Assembly (NCBI GenBank): GCA_031216915.1
Contig: CM062292.1
Location: 10,479,920-10,543,919 of the forward strand
Length of the DNA: 64,000 nucleotides
Direction: 5' to 3'
Origin: Pictodentalium vernedei
Lineage: Eukaryota > Mollusca > Scaphopoda > Dentaliida > Dentaliidae
The notes under the pieces are model-generated. The model did no database searches, was not told the origin of the DNA, and saw only the letters and a program-made list of their open reading frames with translations. Of this stretch, positions 10,996 to 22,257 are shown piece by piece. The stretch's first letter is position 1. Every line of letters starts with the position of its first letter. The position numbers were made by a program, and so were the translations under genes.

Positions 10996-11201
10996 AGTAC
11001 AGGATCGAGACAATTGGTACACTGGTATTATTATAAATCCTAATTTTTACATCTGGAGACCAATGAAAAATGTGAACAAAACAATTGGTTTTGCTTATTA
11101 ACAAGCACCGACTACTTTGGCCAGTAACAGAATAAATGTATATTATTACCGTGATGTTATATCGCCTATTTCAAGCAAGAATTCTGCAGGTATTGTGCTC
11201 C

Positions 11202-11449
11202 GTACAGTGCGGCTGCCGATAACTGGTCACTTTCTACGGGTGAGCAATATTTTCGCGGACGCAATAATATTAGATTCCAAACACTAATTACAGGAATAAT
11301 CATCAAAAATTTAATTAATGAAGCACCGGGTACAACCCGGTGCTTCAATAATTAAAATTTTGCTGCTGATGGTTTTTATTACCTGGTAAACGCATGCGTG
11401 GTATTATTGCGCACGTGTGGATTCCGACCAGTCCACAGCAACAATACTG
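11202..11449 (+). mobile_element. family C MITE
   Basis: GTACAGTGCGGC at left, CCAGTCCACAGC near right, core GAAGCACCGGGTACAACCCG. Confidence 0.85.
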
Positions 11450-12851
11450 CACGAGACCGTTCAACTTAACAGTGTAACATTTTCTGCAGTCGGCCCGACG
11501 GGGGTCAATCTCGGCACTAAAATGACTTTATATCTGCTTTACCATAATATTCGGCGTAACAGAATTCAGATATATACAAAACATTTCTACAAAGGTATCT
11601 TAATACCTGAATTTTAATGCCTGGAGCGATAATGTGGAAGAAGATCCGGCTGTGGTGGCTCATTTGTTGATCGCTGCATTACAACAATAGTGGGGTTATG
11701 GGCAGGGCAAATATGCTGCCATGAAAAGCGAATCAATCTTTCCTTAGGTCTAGTCGACTGGTTTTATTGCCGACCGATGAGTGCAATATCGTTCTTAATC
11801 ATCCGGATAGTCTACACATCCACTAACCCATGTTGGGCTAATTTCAATTTTAATTCTAGTAATTATTGTGGTGGCTAGTAATTGCGTACCGTTATAAAAT
11901 AACCCCCTACTGAGTCACATGGTACAGAACTGTTCATGTTTTTTGCAAGCTCCATTTACCTACCGTGTAACACGGAAGACACACAAGTTTTTTTTCCACA
12001 TCCAGAAAACTCAGTTGCCTCGGATGTGCACACGTGAAGCCCTTTACGGGCGGGGTTAATCATATGCGCACACCAGACAAGTGAGTGGTGTTAATATTAT
12101 GATTGACACTTCCATTTACCCACCGTCTTTCCTTCTTACCTTTCCAGGGACTAATGGGAACGAAATTGGTAAGATGAAGGTTGACTTCCCCACCGCGAAA
12201 ACGGTGCGCCTATCTGCCGTGAAAGGGAAACATTCCAAGAATGTTAGATGTCCATGGTTAGGTTTGGTGATATGCAAAAAACACCTGCACAATCACATGC
12301 ACCACGTCTTCGCACTCACCATCAGACACACACACTCTCTCTCACAAACATGCTCTCACCCACCCTCACCACACTCTTATCCATCCTCAGGCTTCTGATT
12401 TCACTCGATCCCTAACCGGAGATCTACACGTAGGTCTTTGGTGCCCGCTTTTGGGACGAGTCGAGGTATAGGCTGAGAATTAAGAGCGAAATACAACATT
12501 TTATCTACCATTCACTTAACAAAAACGCATAACCTTGACTTCTCGAAAATAGTGACAAACAAAAAATACCACAGTCAACTGATCAAAACATTTTCCATTT
12601 TCAATTCTCATAACGCAAGGGCACGTGCAGGGAAATTCCTTCAACATAAATAAAATTCTAAAGTGATTAGGACATGTATACTTCTCAGTCGCAATTTTAT
12701 TTCGAACCAAACTGAATTCAAATCATCCTAAGACCACCCAAGAGATGTGTGGATGGCTTGCGAAAACAACTCGGAATCATATTTGTGAAGTGCGCGAGGA
12801 TCGCTTTTAATACATAGCATCACGTCGATCATAATTTATAGAATATACAGA
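11450..12851. other. no gene seen
   Basis: The 105-codon plus frame at 12081-12398 is His/Ser-rich at its end and unlike any family I know; treated as chance. CACACAC-rich words lie at 12320-12380. Confidence 0.5.
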
Positions 12852-13589
12852 CAGGGACGTGGCTAGAGATTTGCGATTGGTAGTGTAGTGAATTTCCAAC
12901 TAGAGGGAGGGACCGGGAGGGGGAAAACTCCCTCCCGTTCCCTCACCCTAGTTGGAAATTCGCTACCGAGAAAAAGGTTGAAAATGGAGTCATGGAAGAG
13001 GGCATAAAATTGATTCTAGTAACTAAAATGCCAGCACATTTATGATAGAATTATCAGGTTGTTATTATTATTTGGTATTATTCTGGGAATTGAATATGCG
13101 CTAAACAAATGCTCAAGCTAAGAACTTTGAACAATTCACATTGTCCTAACATTAAATTAGATCTTATGCAGGAATGATCAATTTTCGATGTTTCATCATT
13201 TTGTAACTGTGAATGATGGAATTAACTCAGGATAAAGATTTTACATGATGTGATTTTCTTGAAGTGCCTTTCGAGGATTTTTTTATTACAATAAGTTAAC
13301 GTACTATAGAAATCTCGTACCGATTGACATCATGCATACTTATGAAGCTCGATATTGCGTACACTGTAGTTGTAAATAGTAACATTAGGAATTTTTGCCG
13401 ATTTGAAACCGAATTGGAATTTTGGGAAGTAAAGGAGACATCAGCATCACCAAAGAAGCTCTAAAATCCAGATAGATGGAATTTCCAACTACTCATGACT
13501 TGCCCTCCGAATTTCCAACTATAAGAAACTTTGGCCAGGATTGTGGAGAGGAGACACCCCCACAACCCCCTGTCGTCGCCACGTCCCTG
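12852..13589 (+). mobile_element. hAT-like non-autonomous element with internal hairpin
   Basis: Ends CAGGGACGTGGC and GCCACGTCCCTG. A GC-rich hairpin (about 12890-12967, GAATTTCCAACTAGAGGGAG) lies near the left end. A reversed copy occurs at 49400-50030. No protein frame was recognised. Confidence 0.7.
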
Positions 13590-14149
13590 CCCACAGACCA
13601 CAATGATATTCATTGCATTTCAAAATTTTCTCGCTGTCATTATCAGTTATTGCGATTCAACTTCATCTTTTTGTTTTGGTGTTGCGTGGTGGATTGTTTA
13701 TGTACTGGATCGGGCAATTTCCTGAAACATGGAATATAATATATTATGTTGAGGCAAACATTATAGGTTTTTGAAGAGAATGACTTCTGATTACCACTGC
13801 CACCCACTGAAATAGTCCACCAGGCGCGCGTGCATGCATTTCTCGCGATGCCATGTGACTTTTGTCGTTACTGCAATAACGATATAAGATATTTTATCGC
13901 CGAATTGGTATCGCTTCTGAAAATGCGGTTTGCGATTACGTTTTGTGGTAAATATTTTAGTTTTCAAATAGTATGTATGGGTCCGTAATTACCTGAATGC
14001 GTCGTGTATCAAGGGCCTCTGATACAAGATCTTTATCTTGCAACTGTATGATATAAGCGCGTGCTTAGTTATGATTTGTTTACGTTACTCTTTATAGAAC
14101 GTTACACGCTCTCGAAAGGCATTCGTCGTGGATAAGATAGCGAAAACAA
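13590..14149. other. no gene seen, lies upstream of the polymerase fragment
   Basis: Could be remains of a larger Polinton-like insertion, but no further conserved block was found. Confidence 0.4.
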
Positions 14150-14410
14150 ATGTTGGAAAAAAGTACCAATCAAGACAGTTTTAAATTCATGTTGGCCAGT
14201 CTCGAAAAACAAGTCGGTAATTTAGAGAACGAACACTTCGAAAACAAACAACAGTTAGATAGCGCATTGGTACGGTGGAAAGGAGTCTATCTTTTCGATT
14301 ACATGGACAGTTTGGAACGATTCGAAGAGACCTCATTACCTGACAAAGAAGACTTTTATTCGAGACTCTACACCCTTCATATTTCGGACGACGACTACGA
14401 GCATGCGTCC
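14150..14410 (+). pseudogene. fragment of protein-primed DNA polymerase B, Polinton/Maverick or adintovirus type
   Basis: The frame contains DSFKFMLASLEKQVGNL, WKGVYLFDYMDSLERFEETS, LPDKEDFYSRL and HISDDDYEHA. This is the strongly conserved exonuclease-to-palm segment of family-B polymerases encoded by Polintons/Mavericks and related viruses integrated in many invertebrate genomes (KGVYPYDYMDS, ETxLPxKExFYS, ISDxDYEHA are the hallmark blocks). Only about 85 residues remain; no polymerase catalytic motifs, integrase or capsid genes are seen nearby. The coding end is folded into an inverted copy of itself (14346-14450), which destroys it. Confidence 0.8.
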
Positions 14411-14450
14411 GAAATATGAAGGGCGTAGAGTCTCGAATAAAAGTCTTCTT
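14346..14450. repeat. inverted duplication of the polymerase fragment end
   Basis: About 45 bases of coding sequence are repeated in inverted orientation around a short spacer near 14393-14405, so the ISDDDYEHA coding segment reads into its own reverse complement. Near identity of the arms implies a recent snap-back event during repair or copying. Confidence 0.85.
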
Positions 14451-14902
14451 GCGAGGCAGTTATTGCAAGCTAATTACATGTCACCACTGGACGTGGGCGG
14501 TGATGTACACGCATGCTTTTACCAGGTAAGGAAGCGGTCAGGCCATCGTACGTCAAGCATCCGACTTTGATACGACAGTCATATACGTCATCGGATTGAA
14601 ATGAATACTATATCTTTCCATTGTGGTCGTCACACCTACGTGGACGATATAATTTTCGTATACGTCGCTCTTGTCCCTCCGAATTAAATGGAACATGTTC
14701 TAATCTAATCGTGGATGATTTTTTTTTCTCAATATTTTGAAGGCCAAGGTTCAATCAAAGTATCAAAAAACCACATACTTATGCACGTACTACATTTTCT
14801 TGATTCCTGTAAGTACTGTGTTGAAGGTAGGTGGAGATCTTTGTTATTACTGTCTTATATTTTCCCCAGTACGGAACTTATGAATATTATATAGACCATT
14901 AA

Positions 14903-15140
14903 CCCCCTGCACTCTGATGTCGAGAATACTCGACACCTCCCCCACTCTAAGCCCCACCACACCTCCCTGTCATCCATGGTTATCCCCCATGTGTTGTCAG
15001 AAATTCAGCAATTTAGATTTTGGTTGACAGAGCTCAATTGGAGCTCTGTCAACCAAAATCTAAACTGCTGAATTTCTGACAACACAGGGGGGATAACCAT
15101 GGATGACAAATCAGGCGTTTCGTCATCAGAATGTAGGGGG
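14903..15140 (+). mobile_element. TTAA-type MITE, family F
   Basis: TTAA at 14899-14902 and 15141-15144; ends CCCCCTGCACTCTGATG and CATTCTGATG complement. The inner palindrome is TTGACAGAGCTC with 40-base arms. Confidence 0.85.
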
Positions 15141-15405
15141 TTAATGTTCAAGTGGTTCAGCGTCTGCGTCATTGCCGCCCAGTATTTTGATTTTTTAATT
15201 CTAATTCATTGGAAATTAAGATAATTTTACAAAATCATAGCAAAATGCCCCCTCCCCATTATACGGGTGTTCGACCATGACTTGGCCCCATTCTCATGAT
15301 ATTTCAATTTTTACGTGCTCCTTACGGAGAGCTTTGACACCATGAAGACGTGCATATAGTGTGACCATGTAACGATGCGAATCACAGGGAAATACGTGTA
15401 CGATA

Positions 15406-15762
15406 TTTATTTATTTATTTATTTATTTATTGGGGTTTAAAGTCACATATTTATGCACAATGGCTAATGTGACAGTTTTACGGGTAAAGGAAGCCGGAGT
15501 ACCCGGAGAGAACCACCGAGCAACGGCGAGCAACTATCAGCTCCCCAACATACTAACTCCACACAAGCAGGGTTAGCATTGGTTGAAGACAAGTGCACGA
15601 CGTACAGTACGCCTTAGTACACGACGTCACCGTGCCCCCACATGGGAAATGGGGGTGCAGTGTCTTGCCCAAGGACACAACGCGGTTGCCGCAGATGGGA
15701 TTCGAACCGAGGACCTCACAGTTTGCAGTCTGCACCTCTACCTACTGATCCACCGCGCCCCC
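15406..15762 (-). mobile_element. SINE with tRNA head, perfect 12-bp target duplication
   Basis: The tail is at the left (TTTA repeats), the tRNA-like head at the right: minus strand TGGATCAGTAGGTAGAGGTG (box A) and GGTTCGAATCC (box B). ACGTGTACGATA flanks both sides at 15394-15405 and 15763-15774, proving the element limits. The body is the same as in the 5S-headed copies. Confidence 0.93.
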
Positions 15763-15824
15763 ACGTGTACGATAGACGGACTAGAAAATCGTATGCGATG
15801 GTGTGACCGCCGCCTACTCAAAAT

Positions 15825-15965
15825 CAACATCATCAAAATTTTAATTAATGAAGCACATCGTTGTACCAGGTGCTTAATTAATTGAATTTTTGATGATTAT
15901 TCTTATAATTAATCTTATATTATTGCATCCGCGGAAAGTGACCAGTCTACGGGGGCCGTATATTC
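15825..15965 (+). mobile_element. family C MITE, internal part
   Basis: AATTAATGAAGCACATCG to GACCAGTCTACGGGGGCCGT; left arm missing. It directly follows the SINE at 15406-15762. Confidence 0.7.
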
Positions 15966-16039
15966 CCCATCCCTGACTTATATCGCAATGAGTGATTGCA
16001 CAAATTCGCTAACATTTCGAAAGTTCAATCGACTTTCGA

Positions 16040-16180
16040 TAAAGTTATCTCCCTTGAAATTATTAAAGCGAGACAGTCACAATTAAGCAAGTGGAAAAAC
16101 CTATGACATCAGTAGAAAATAAAGCCAAGTTTCCGTTCGTTACTTTTAATAAACGAAAACTACTAGACAGATCTGGGAGC
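16040..16180 (+). repeat. repeat Q copy 2
   Basis: TATCTCCCTTGAAATTATTA and GACATCAGTAGAAAATAAAG match 1437-1620 with about 20 percent difference. Confidence 0.6.
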
Positions 16181-16935
16181 TGTGTGTTGTTTTTGTTTGT
16201 CAAAAGTTACAAAATGAAACCTGGCCTTTTATGGAGTAGGGAGGTAGAAGTGTGGGAGAGACAGGTGACTGTGAGTATTGGGGAGTAAATTTAAACATTG
16301 GGAGGGATAGGGCACCTTCCGAAAGCGGCAGCACGAGAAACAATCGGTGAACTTGGGTGGATAAGGATAAAGGACAGGATAGACTCAATGAAACTCTGTC
16401 ATCTTAACAAGTGGTAAATCTCCCCGACAGCCGACGGTGTAAACTAATGTTCCAAAATTTTGGAATTCAAATACAAAGAAAGGGTGGATGGACCAAGTGT
16501 GGGAGTTAACAAAGACCTATTCAATGAAGCTCCCGGACTAGAAGTAAGTACAAACCAGGGTGACAACGATCGGCAGAGAAACAGTCATGGAGGAATATAA
16601 CCTGAATTTGCAGAGTGGCGGGTTAAAGCAATGAGTCTTTTGGTGGCCGGCATGATAAAGAGAAGCCAGGTTTTGATGGCTACCTTGGTGGCTGCTTTAG
16701 AGTGTCACTGTTGTTCAAGGTGAGGTCGCGGACGCTGGAACTTAGAGGAAAACTTGGGAAGTGCGATCCCAAATGCCACCCAAAGAGAAGATTCACTGAG
16801 AGTATAACGGGGAAGTGGGATGCGAGAATGAAGGATATGTTGTCAGTGAGTGACACAAAGGAGAGAGCTAGCTTGTTTATCGGAGAGATTAGGAAGAACG
16901 TGGAACGTGGAACGGGATGTCATCAAGCAGTTAGT
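16181..16935 (+). other. purine-rich stretch without a recognised gene
   Basis: G/A-rich over about 700 bases. A 90-codon frame from 16702 (LELRGKLGKCDPKCHPKRRF) has a coding-like look but matches nothing I recognise. Confidence 0.35.
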
Positions 16936-16968
16936 ATTATTATTATTATTATCATTATTATTATTGCA
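16936..16968. repeat. (ATT)n microsatellite
   Basis: Ten ATT units with one ATC. Confidence 0.9.
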
Positions 16969-17054
16969 AGCTAATAAGATGTGACCACTTCACAGATAAT
17001 ACGTCATTAAGAATGAGAATGGTTATCAGTATCACACAAGCCAATCTCCAGTAA

Positions 17055-17182
17055 GTCGTCGTCTGAGTGCTAAAATGTCCTATGTCCCCTATGGGAGTAC
17101 TCTGTTCCCTATGGGAGTACTCTGTCCCCTGTGGGAGTACTCTGTCCCCTATGGGACATAGGGCATTCTAGCACCCAAATAA
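17055..17182. repeat. family H hairpin with 22-bp tandem units at its apex
   Basis: GTCGTCGTCTGAGTGCTAAA to CATTCTAGCAC encloses three to four copies of CCCTATGGGAGTACTCTGT. Simple versions without tandem units occur at 24424-24501 and 37141-37215. Confidence 0.8.
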
Positions 17183-17298
17183 CGAAGTGTGCACTTTGTC
17201 TCTTTATTTAGCGATTAAGTTTTACAGTAATTGGCAATTTTGTATGCTTCCTATAAGGGCAGTGTTTGCTTTTTATACCATGATTACCTATTCTGCTA

Positions 17299-17564
17299 TA
17301 TACAGTACGTGGAGAGTGGATTCTAAGTAAATCACCTGCAGAGTGGAGTTATCACCCAAGCTATAACTTTCAAATTTTGTTCATATCGACATAAAAACAC
17401 AAGCAATATTTTAGCCAATGGACCTCCGGGTTTAACCCGGAGGTCCATTGGCTGAAACATTGCTGGTGCTGGTTGTGCTTTGCAACGAATTCGCAATTAT
17501 TGCTTGGGTGGAATATCCACTCTGCGGGTGATTTAGTGATAATACACTCTCCACGTACTGTATA
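17299..17564 (+). mobile_element. complete palindromic MITE, family D, with known empty site
   Basis: TIRs TATACAGTACGTGGAGAGTG and complement; apex CCGGGTTTAACCCGG. The R2 duplicate at about 21360 lacks it, reading straight from CTGCTA-like to TATAAAAAAGCC-like sequence, which fixes insertion at a TA as in Tc1/mariner. Confidence 0.88.
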
Positions 17565-18645
17565 AAAAAAGCCTATGACATAATTTTTAGCTTTACACGC
17601 CAACGGTGGTGAACACGCCAGCAATGGGATTTCGATGAGTAGTTAAAATTTACACCTACGGTGGAACTACATCCAAGTTGACCTTTGGTGACATCGACGT
17701 GAATGCAAACTTGTCTAAAGTTATCGCTTGTCACCTCGCAAAGAGTGAAATGGAAGAGGAAATTATTTATTACGTTTTAAATGAGTTTACTCCAGAAGAT
17801 ACCAAAAATTAACAAACATTGCATTGTCTCATTTTAATAAAGCATCCATAACTCGAAATAGTATGTAATTATGTTAATAAAATGAAAAAGGTCCCGTGAT
17901 TTGTGCGTTTCTTTTTCCATTTCGTTTCTGCGATAAAGTTGACAGCGGAAGCAGGGGCGACGGGACCGGGGTGGAGGGGGGGGGAGGGTGTCTGGGGGGC
18001 TTCAGCCCATCCACTTTTTCGCCTGGCCATGATTTTTTGTATGCATATATTTTAACACAACCAATGACTGATGAAACAAGGGGCGGATTTTCGCCAGCTA
18101 TGTTTCTCTCGTAATGGTTCAGTTTCGATGGATTTCGGATCATTTTTTGCAGTAAGTGGAATCAAACGCTAAAATGTTCACAGTCTGTTAAAAAATCGGT
18201 TAACTGAAGTAGATCGTAATCTTACAAGTACCAAATCCACCCCAGACAAGATAATCCACAGACAGTATAATTGCTGTAAACGTCTGGTAAGACATACAGG
18301 TGAGGTATATTTATCAGCTTTTGGTCGTTAGGAAATAGGGGTTTTGGCATCCTGGAATTTAAAATTTTCTTAACGACGACCATCCATCGCCTGATCTAGC
18401 CCCCCCCCCACTCACTTTGCAAATTGTTCTGCCGCCCCTGGTCCGAAGTACCGCCCGCCGGTACTCATGTAAACAAAAACCGATTCGCACGTATGTTCGT
18501 CTGTTGCTCAGTAAAATCGAGAAAAATTAATAGCGACTTTTAATAATCTGACGATCATGTATAAATAAAATATACCCAAAGTAGCTTAGAGTACCAAATG
18601 TTCACCAATTGGGGTACACCAAACTATTATGGGTATATTCTATAT
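17565..18645 (+). other. duplicated unit R1 with unrecognised 50-60 residue frame
   Basis: R1 (17565-17951 plus 18441-18645, split by a hAT-like element) matches R2 (about 21365-22024). Both hold a frame ending before an AATAAAG polyadenylation-like signal: R1 VKIYTYGGTTSKLTFGDIDV, then NANLSKVIA and LNEFTPEDTKN stop (about 17642-17812). Upstream, R1 is shifted by 4 bases and has a TGA and a TAA. I do not recognise the protein. The end at 18556-18645 is a hairpin with a deleted centre. Confidence 0.6.
17952..18440 (+). mobile_element. hAT-like non-autonomous element
   Basis: CAGGGGCG at the left and CGCCCCTG at the right, inserted in R1 but absent from R2. The 8 bases on each side (AGCGGAAG, GTCCGAAG) match at 5 positions, including the last four. 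CAGGG ends and 8-base duplications are usual for hAT. No coding sequence was recognised. Confidence 0.75.
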
Positions 18646-18995
18646 ATATGTCACGATGCGCACGTTGTTGATGTAACGAACAATGAATAGAAATATAAAA
18701 AGTTAAAGAACATCAAAAGATTTTTAATTGCTTTCATCGCAAAATAATAGTCAAACGCTCAAATTGAGTGAAAAAAATGATAAAACGCCAACTTCTGTTA
18801 TTTATTCTACTGTACAGGAAAATACATGAAATTTGTGAAATGATGCACACATCAATGATAAAAATTCGCTGATATTTCGTTATTTTATTTTTTGTATGAA
18901 ATTTCTGTAGTCGTTGTGTTAAATTTGCTGACAGCTTTAGGAAATTAATGTGGTGCTAACGTTCCTCTAAGTCTCTCCCATGACGAAAATTATCT
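18640..18995 (+). mobile_element. repeat G copy 2, uninterrupted
   Basis: ATGTCACGATGCGCACGTTG, ATAGTCAAACGCTCAAATTG, GAAATGATGCACACATCAAT and TTCGCTGATATTTCG in the same order; shows the empty sites of both insertions in copy 1 and of P2 in copy 3. Confidence 0.72.
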
Positions 18996-19295
18996 ATCTT
19001 TAGATTCTGATTACATGGTTCGCGACATTTAATACTTATTGGTGTCCAGTTTTGCCACAAATTATCAATTATATACCCCATTCTGCCAAACATCATATAG
19101 TGTTCTCGTCAACACATACTTTTGGTCAGTGTTCACGCTGTTGTGTGTCAATGGTGCCAACTGCTCTAGAAATACAGCATTTGGTACCAAATATATACTT
19201 TGGTAGGTTCCCAAGCTTTGTCGTTAATTATTTCAGTGCATTGTTTTAGATACAAACATAGACGGGACAGAATTCGTGCTTGTCCAGAAATCTAT

Positions 19296-19740
19296 ATAGA
19301 ATAGAATAGAATAGAATAGAATAGAATAGAATAGAATAGAATAGAATAGAATAGAATAGAATAGAATAGAATAGAATAGAATAGAATAGAATAGAATAGA
19401 ATAGAATAGAATAGAATAGAATAGAATAGAATAGAATAGAATAGAATAGAATAGAATAGAATAGAATAGAATAGAATAGAATAGAATAGAATAGAATAGA
19501 ATAGAATAGAATAGAATAGAATAGAATAGAATAGAATAGAATAGAATAGAATAGAATAGAATAGAATAGAATAGAATAGAATAGAATAGAATAGAATAGA
19601 ATAGAATAGAATAGAATAGAATAGAATAGAATAGAATAGAATAGAATAGAATAGAATAGAATAGAATAGAATAGAATAGAATAGAATAGAATAGAATAGA
19701 ATAGAATAGAATAGAATAGAATAGAATAGAATAGAATAGA
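19296..19740. repeat. (TAGAA)n microsatellite, about 89 units, almost pure
   Basis: 445 bases of an uninterrupted pentamer. Purity over this length suggests very recent expansion; length may be imprecise if assembled from long reads. The minus-strand FYSIL repeat frame is an artefact. Confidence 0.98.
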
Positions 19741-20018
19741 ACTTTATTGCAATAAATCACCCGCACTGGGGCAGATTGCATGTATAATAATACAATATTA
19801 ATATAATTAAGAACATTTGATACAGCATCATCAGCAACAGAATATCCTGTCATGTCTCAATATAGTCCTTTTATAATATATAATAAGAAATATATAATGA
19901 TATTTTGAACACATGTATATACCCATGCACACATCTGCATACACACACATCCTTTATATATGTAATGGGTGTAGTCGTCGCATTTTGTCGCATTTTGTTA
20001 TGGGGGCTGCTGAATTAA

Positions 20019-20260
20019 ACATTTACACAACGCAAACGATATCAAAATTTATTATTTTAAATATCATTTTTTAAATTTTTCCAAGAAATTTCAACAAAAC
20101 CATATCATACGACCCCCTCATTGGAACGAGCTCGACGAGCTCGTTCCAAAGAGAGGTCACATGATATGGTTTTGTTGAATGTTTTTGAAAAATAATATTT
20201 TTATAGCTGCTGAATTTGCATATTACGCGGGCGAATGTGGCCGATTCGTTGGGTAAAGGG
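20019..20260 (-). mobile_element. TTAA-type MITE, family A, reversed
   Basis: TTAA at 20015-20018 and 20261-20264; right end GGGTAAAGGG. The core palindrome is GAACGAGCTCGACGAGCTCG with CATATCAT arms. Confidence 0.85.
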
Positions 20261-20371
20261 TTAAACAATTTATCCATTTAGTCTGATTCCAATGAAAACA
20301 TTTCTTTGTTACCTAATAATTTTGGTCATGCTTAATTTTTTATAATCCTTCTGGAAGATACTAAATTATTC

Positions 20372-20986
20372 AGAGAGTAATTGCTTGACTGGATTGGTTA
20401 AGTGAAATAATTCATGAGAGGTGAGGGACGTTGTACAAACACGTGTGCGCGAATGCGCACGAGTGTTTTACAATATAGTCCCCAGCCTCGAATTAATTAT
20501 TTCACGTAACCAATCCAGTCAAGCGATTACTCTGTTTATTACTTTTCATTATTAACGATAATTATATTATTTAACCCTTTACCTAACGTAACGTCAAAAA
20601 CGGCCAGCGCTATTCTCAAAACACGCCAATTAATTTTCATTATTTTTCCATTTTTTGTCTCTAAAACATAGGTTATGACCCCTCATTGGAACGAGCTCGT
20701 CGAGTTTTTCTAATGATGGGTCATAACCTATGCATTTGAGACAAAAGATGAAAATAATAGTTATTCAAGAATTTTTTTTTCAAGTGTCGTCTGCTTTTCA
20801 TGTTGAGTAAAGGGTTAAAAAAAGAAAAAAAAACCCAAAGAAGTCCCTATTACGCCCACGGCAAAGCGTCTTCGTTTGCGCGCATGGATACATGACACAA
20901 TTGTTGATTGCATAGTTCACTTGTGAAGTTATCGTTTATAATCAAACCCGGAAATGCCAGTAAATCACACTTTGGAAAGTAATGAA
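20372..20986 (+). mobile_element. composite repeat P1 (hairpin plus nested family B MITE)
   Basis: AGAGAGTAATTGCTTGACTG opens a 160-base hairpin (20374-20538, central GTGCGCGAATGCGCAC), followed by the family B MITE at 20575-20814 and then AAAGCGTCTTCGTTTGCGCG and CACACTTTGGAAAGTAATGA. The same order recurs in P2. Confidence 0.82.
20575..20814 (+). mobile_element. TTAA-type MITE, family B (nested in P1)
   Basis: TTAA at both sides; ends CCCTTTACCTAACG and GAGTAAAGGG. Arms CAAAAACGGCCAGCGC and AGTGTCGTCTGCTTTTC; the apex palindrome has a partly deleted right arm. Confidence 0.85.
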
Positions 20987-21364
20987 TGCCATTAATTTAT
21001 TTGGTGAGACAAAACAGTGAGTAAATAATAAACCTGGAATTATTTTATTAATGTTAATAATGGCCTTGTCACACGGCTTGGTCACCAACACATCGTTTTG
21101 ACTCCGAAACGACGTTGGCCGCCCTCTTGATGTTGGTCGTGTTTCGTTGGATGAATCTGAAAATTTGATTCGCGATTTCAAAACCATCTAGAGTGTAATT
21201 AAATATTTTTATAACATGACAGATGCGGCCAATTTGTTCAGTAAGGGATTAAACCCAAATACTGCCATGATGAGGTGAATTGGATCTGAGCTCATCAATA
21301 GCTTTCCTGGCTCCAGCCAGAGGTTTGTTGAGTAAATATATTTTATACCATTATTACCTACTCC

Positions 21365-22024
21365 ACTATATATAAAAAAGCCTGTGACATACATTTTAGA
21401 TTTACACACCAACCGTGGTGAACATTTCAGCAATAGGATTTCAATAGTTAAAATTTACACCAACAGTGGAACTACATCCAAGTTGACAGTTGGTGACCTC
21501 GACCTGAATGCAAACTTGTCTAAATTTATCGCTCGTCGCCTCGCAAAGAATGAAATGAAAGCGGCAATTATTTATTTCTTCTTTTTAAATGAGTTTACAT
21601 CAGACGATACCAAAAATTAACAAACATGCGTTGTCTCATGTTAATAAAGCATCCATAACTAGAAGTAGTATGTTATTATGAAATTAAAATGAAAACCGCC
21701 CGTGATTTGTGTGTTTCTTTTTCCATTTCGTTTCGGCGATAAAACTGACAACGGAAGTACCGCCCACCGGTGCTCGTGTAAACAAAAACAGATTCGCATG
21801 TATGTACGTCTGCTGCTCAGTAGAATCGAGAAAAATTAACAGCAACTCTTAATAATCTGACGATCATGGTATAAATAAAATATACCCAAATTGGCTTGGT
21901 GTACCAAAAGTTCACCACTCGTGATGAAGTGTTGTTAACCGCTCACCGAAGGCTCGCGGTTAACACTATTTCACCACTCGTGGTGAACATTTGGTACACC
22001 AAGCTACTATGGGTATATTCTATA
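21365..22024 (+). other. duplicated unit R2 with 70-78 residue frame
   Basis: Open frame 21384-21620: LDLHTNRGEHFSNRISIVKI, YTNSGTTSKLTVGDLDLNAN, LSKFIARRLAKNEMKAAIIY, LNEFTSDDTKN. An AATAAAG lies 27 bases after the stop. A TTTTAG possible acceptor precedes the homologous region. It then continues to a complete hairpin (21868-22024: TATACCCAAATTGGCTTGGT, centre GTTAACCGCTCACCGAAGGC). It could be the last exon of a captured gene or of an unclassified transposon; function unknown. Confidence 0.55.
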
Positions 22025-22027
22025 TAT

Positions 22028-22248
22028 TTAACGTAAGGCTAACGCCGGCTAGCACTGCTCAGAAAAACTGCCAACCAAATTTTATTATTTTTGACTTCAA
22101 GTTTTGCTCAGCAAACATAGTTATGACACCTCAATGGAACGGCTGGTAGAGCTCGTTCCAATGAGGGACCATGAGTGATCTTCTCGAGGTAAAAATGAAA
22201 ATATTTAGTTATACGGGAAATGTTCTAAGGAAACTGTCGTTTGCTATT
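22028..22248 (+). mobile_element. degenerate family B MITE
   Basis: TTAACGTAAGGCTAACGCCG, GGAACGGCTGG and CTGTCGTTTGCTATTC align with family B but with many changes. Confidence 0.65.
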
Positions 22249-22257
22249 CAAATAATA

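Noticed and set aside
12081..12398. 105-codon plus-strand frame
   Set aside because: No conserved block, ends in a CA/TC-rich stretch; no splice context.
19233..19853. 206-codon minus-strand frame of FYSIL repeats
   Set aside because: Pure product of the TAGAA microsatellite; no flanking motif or splice context.
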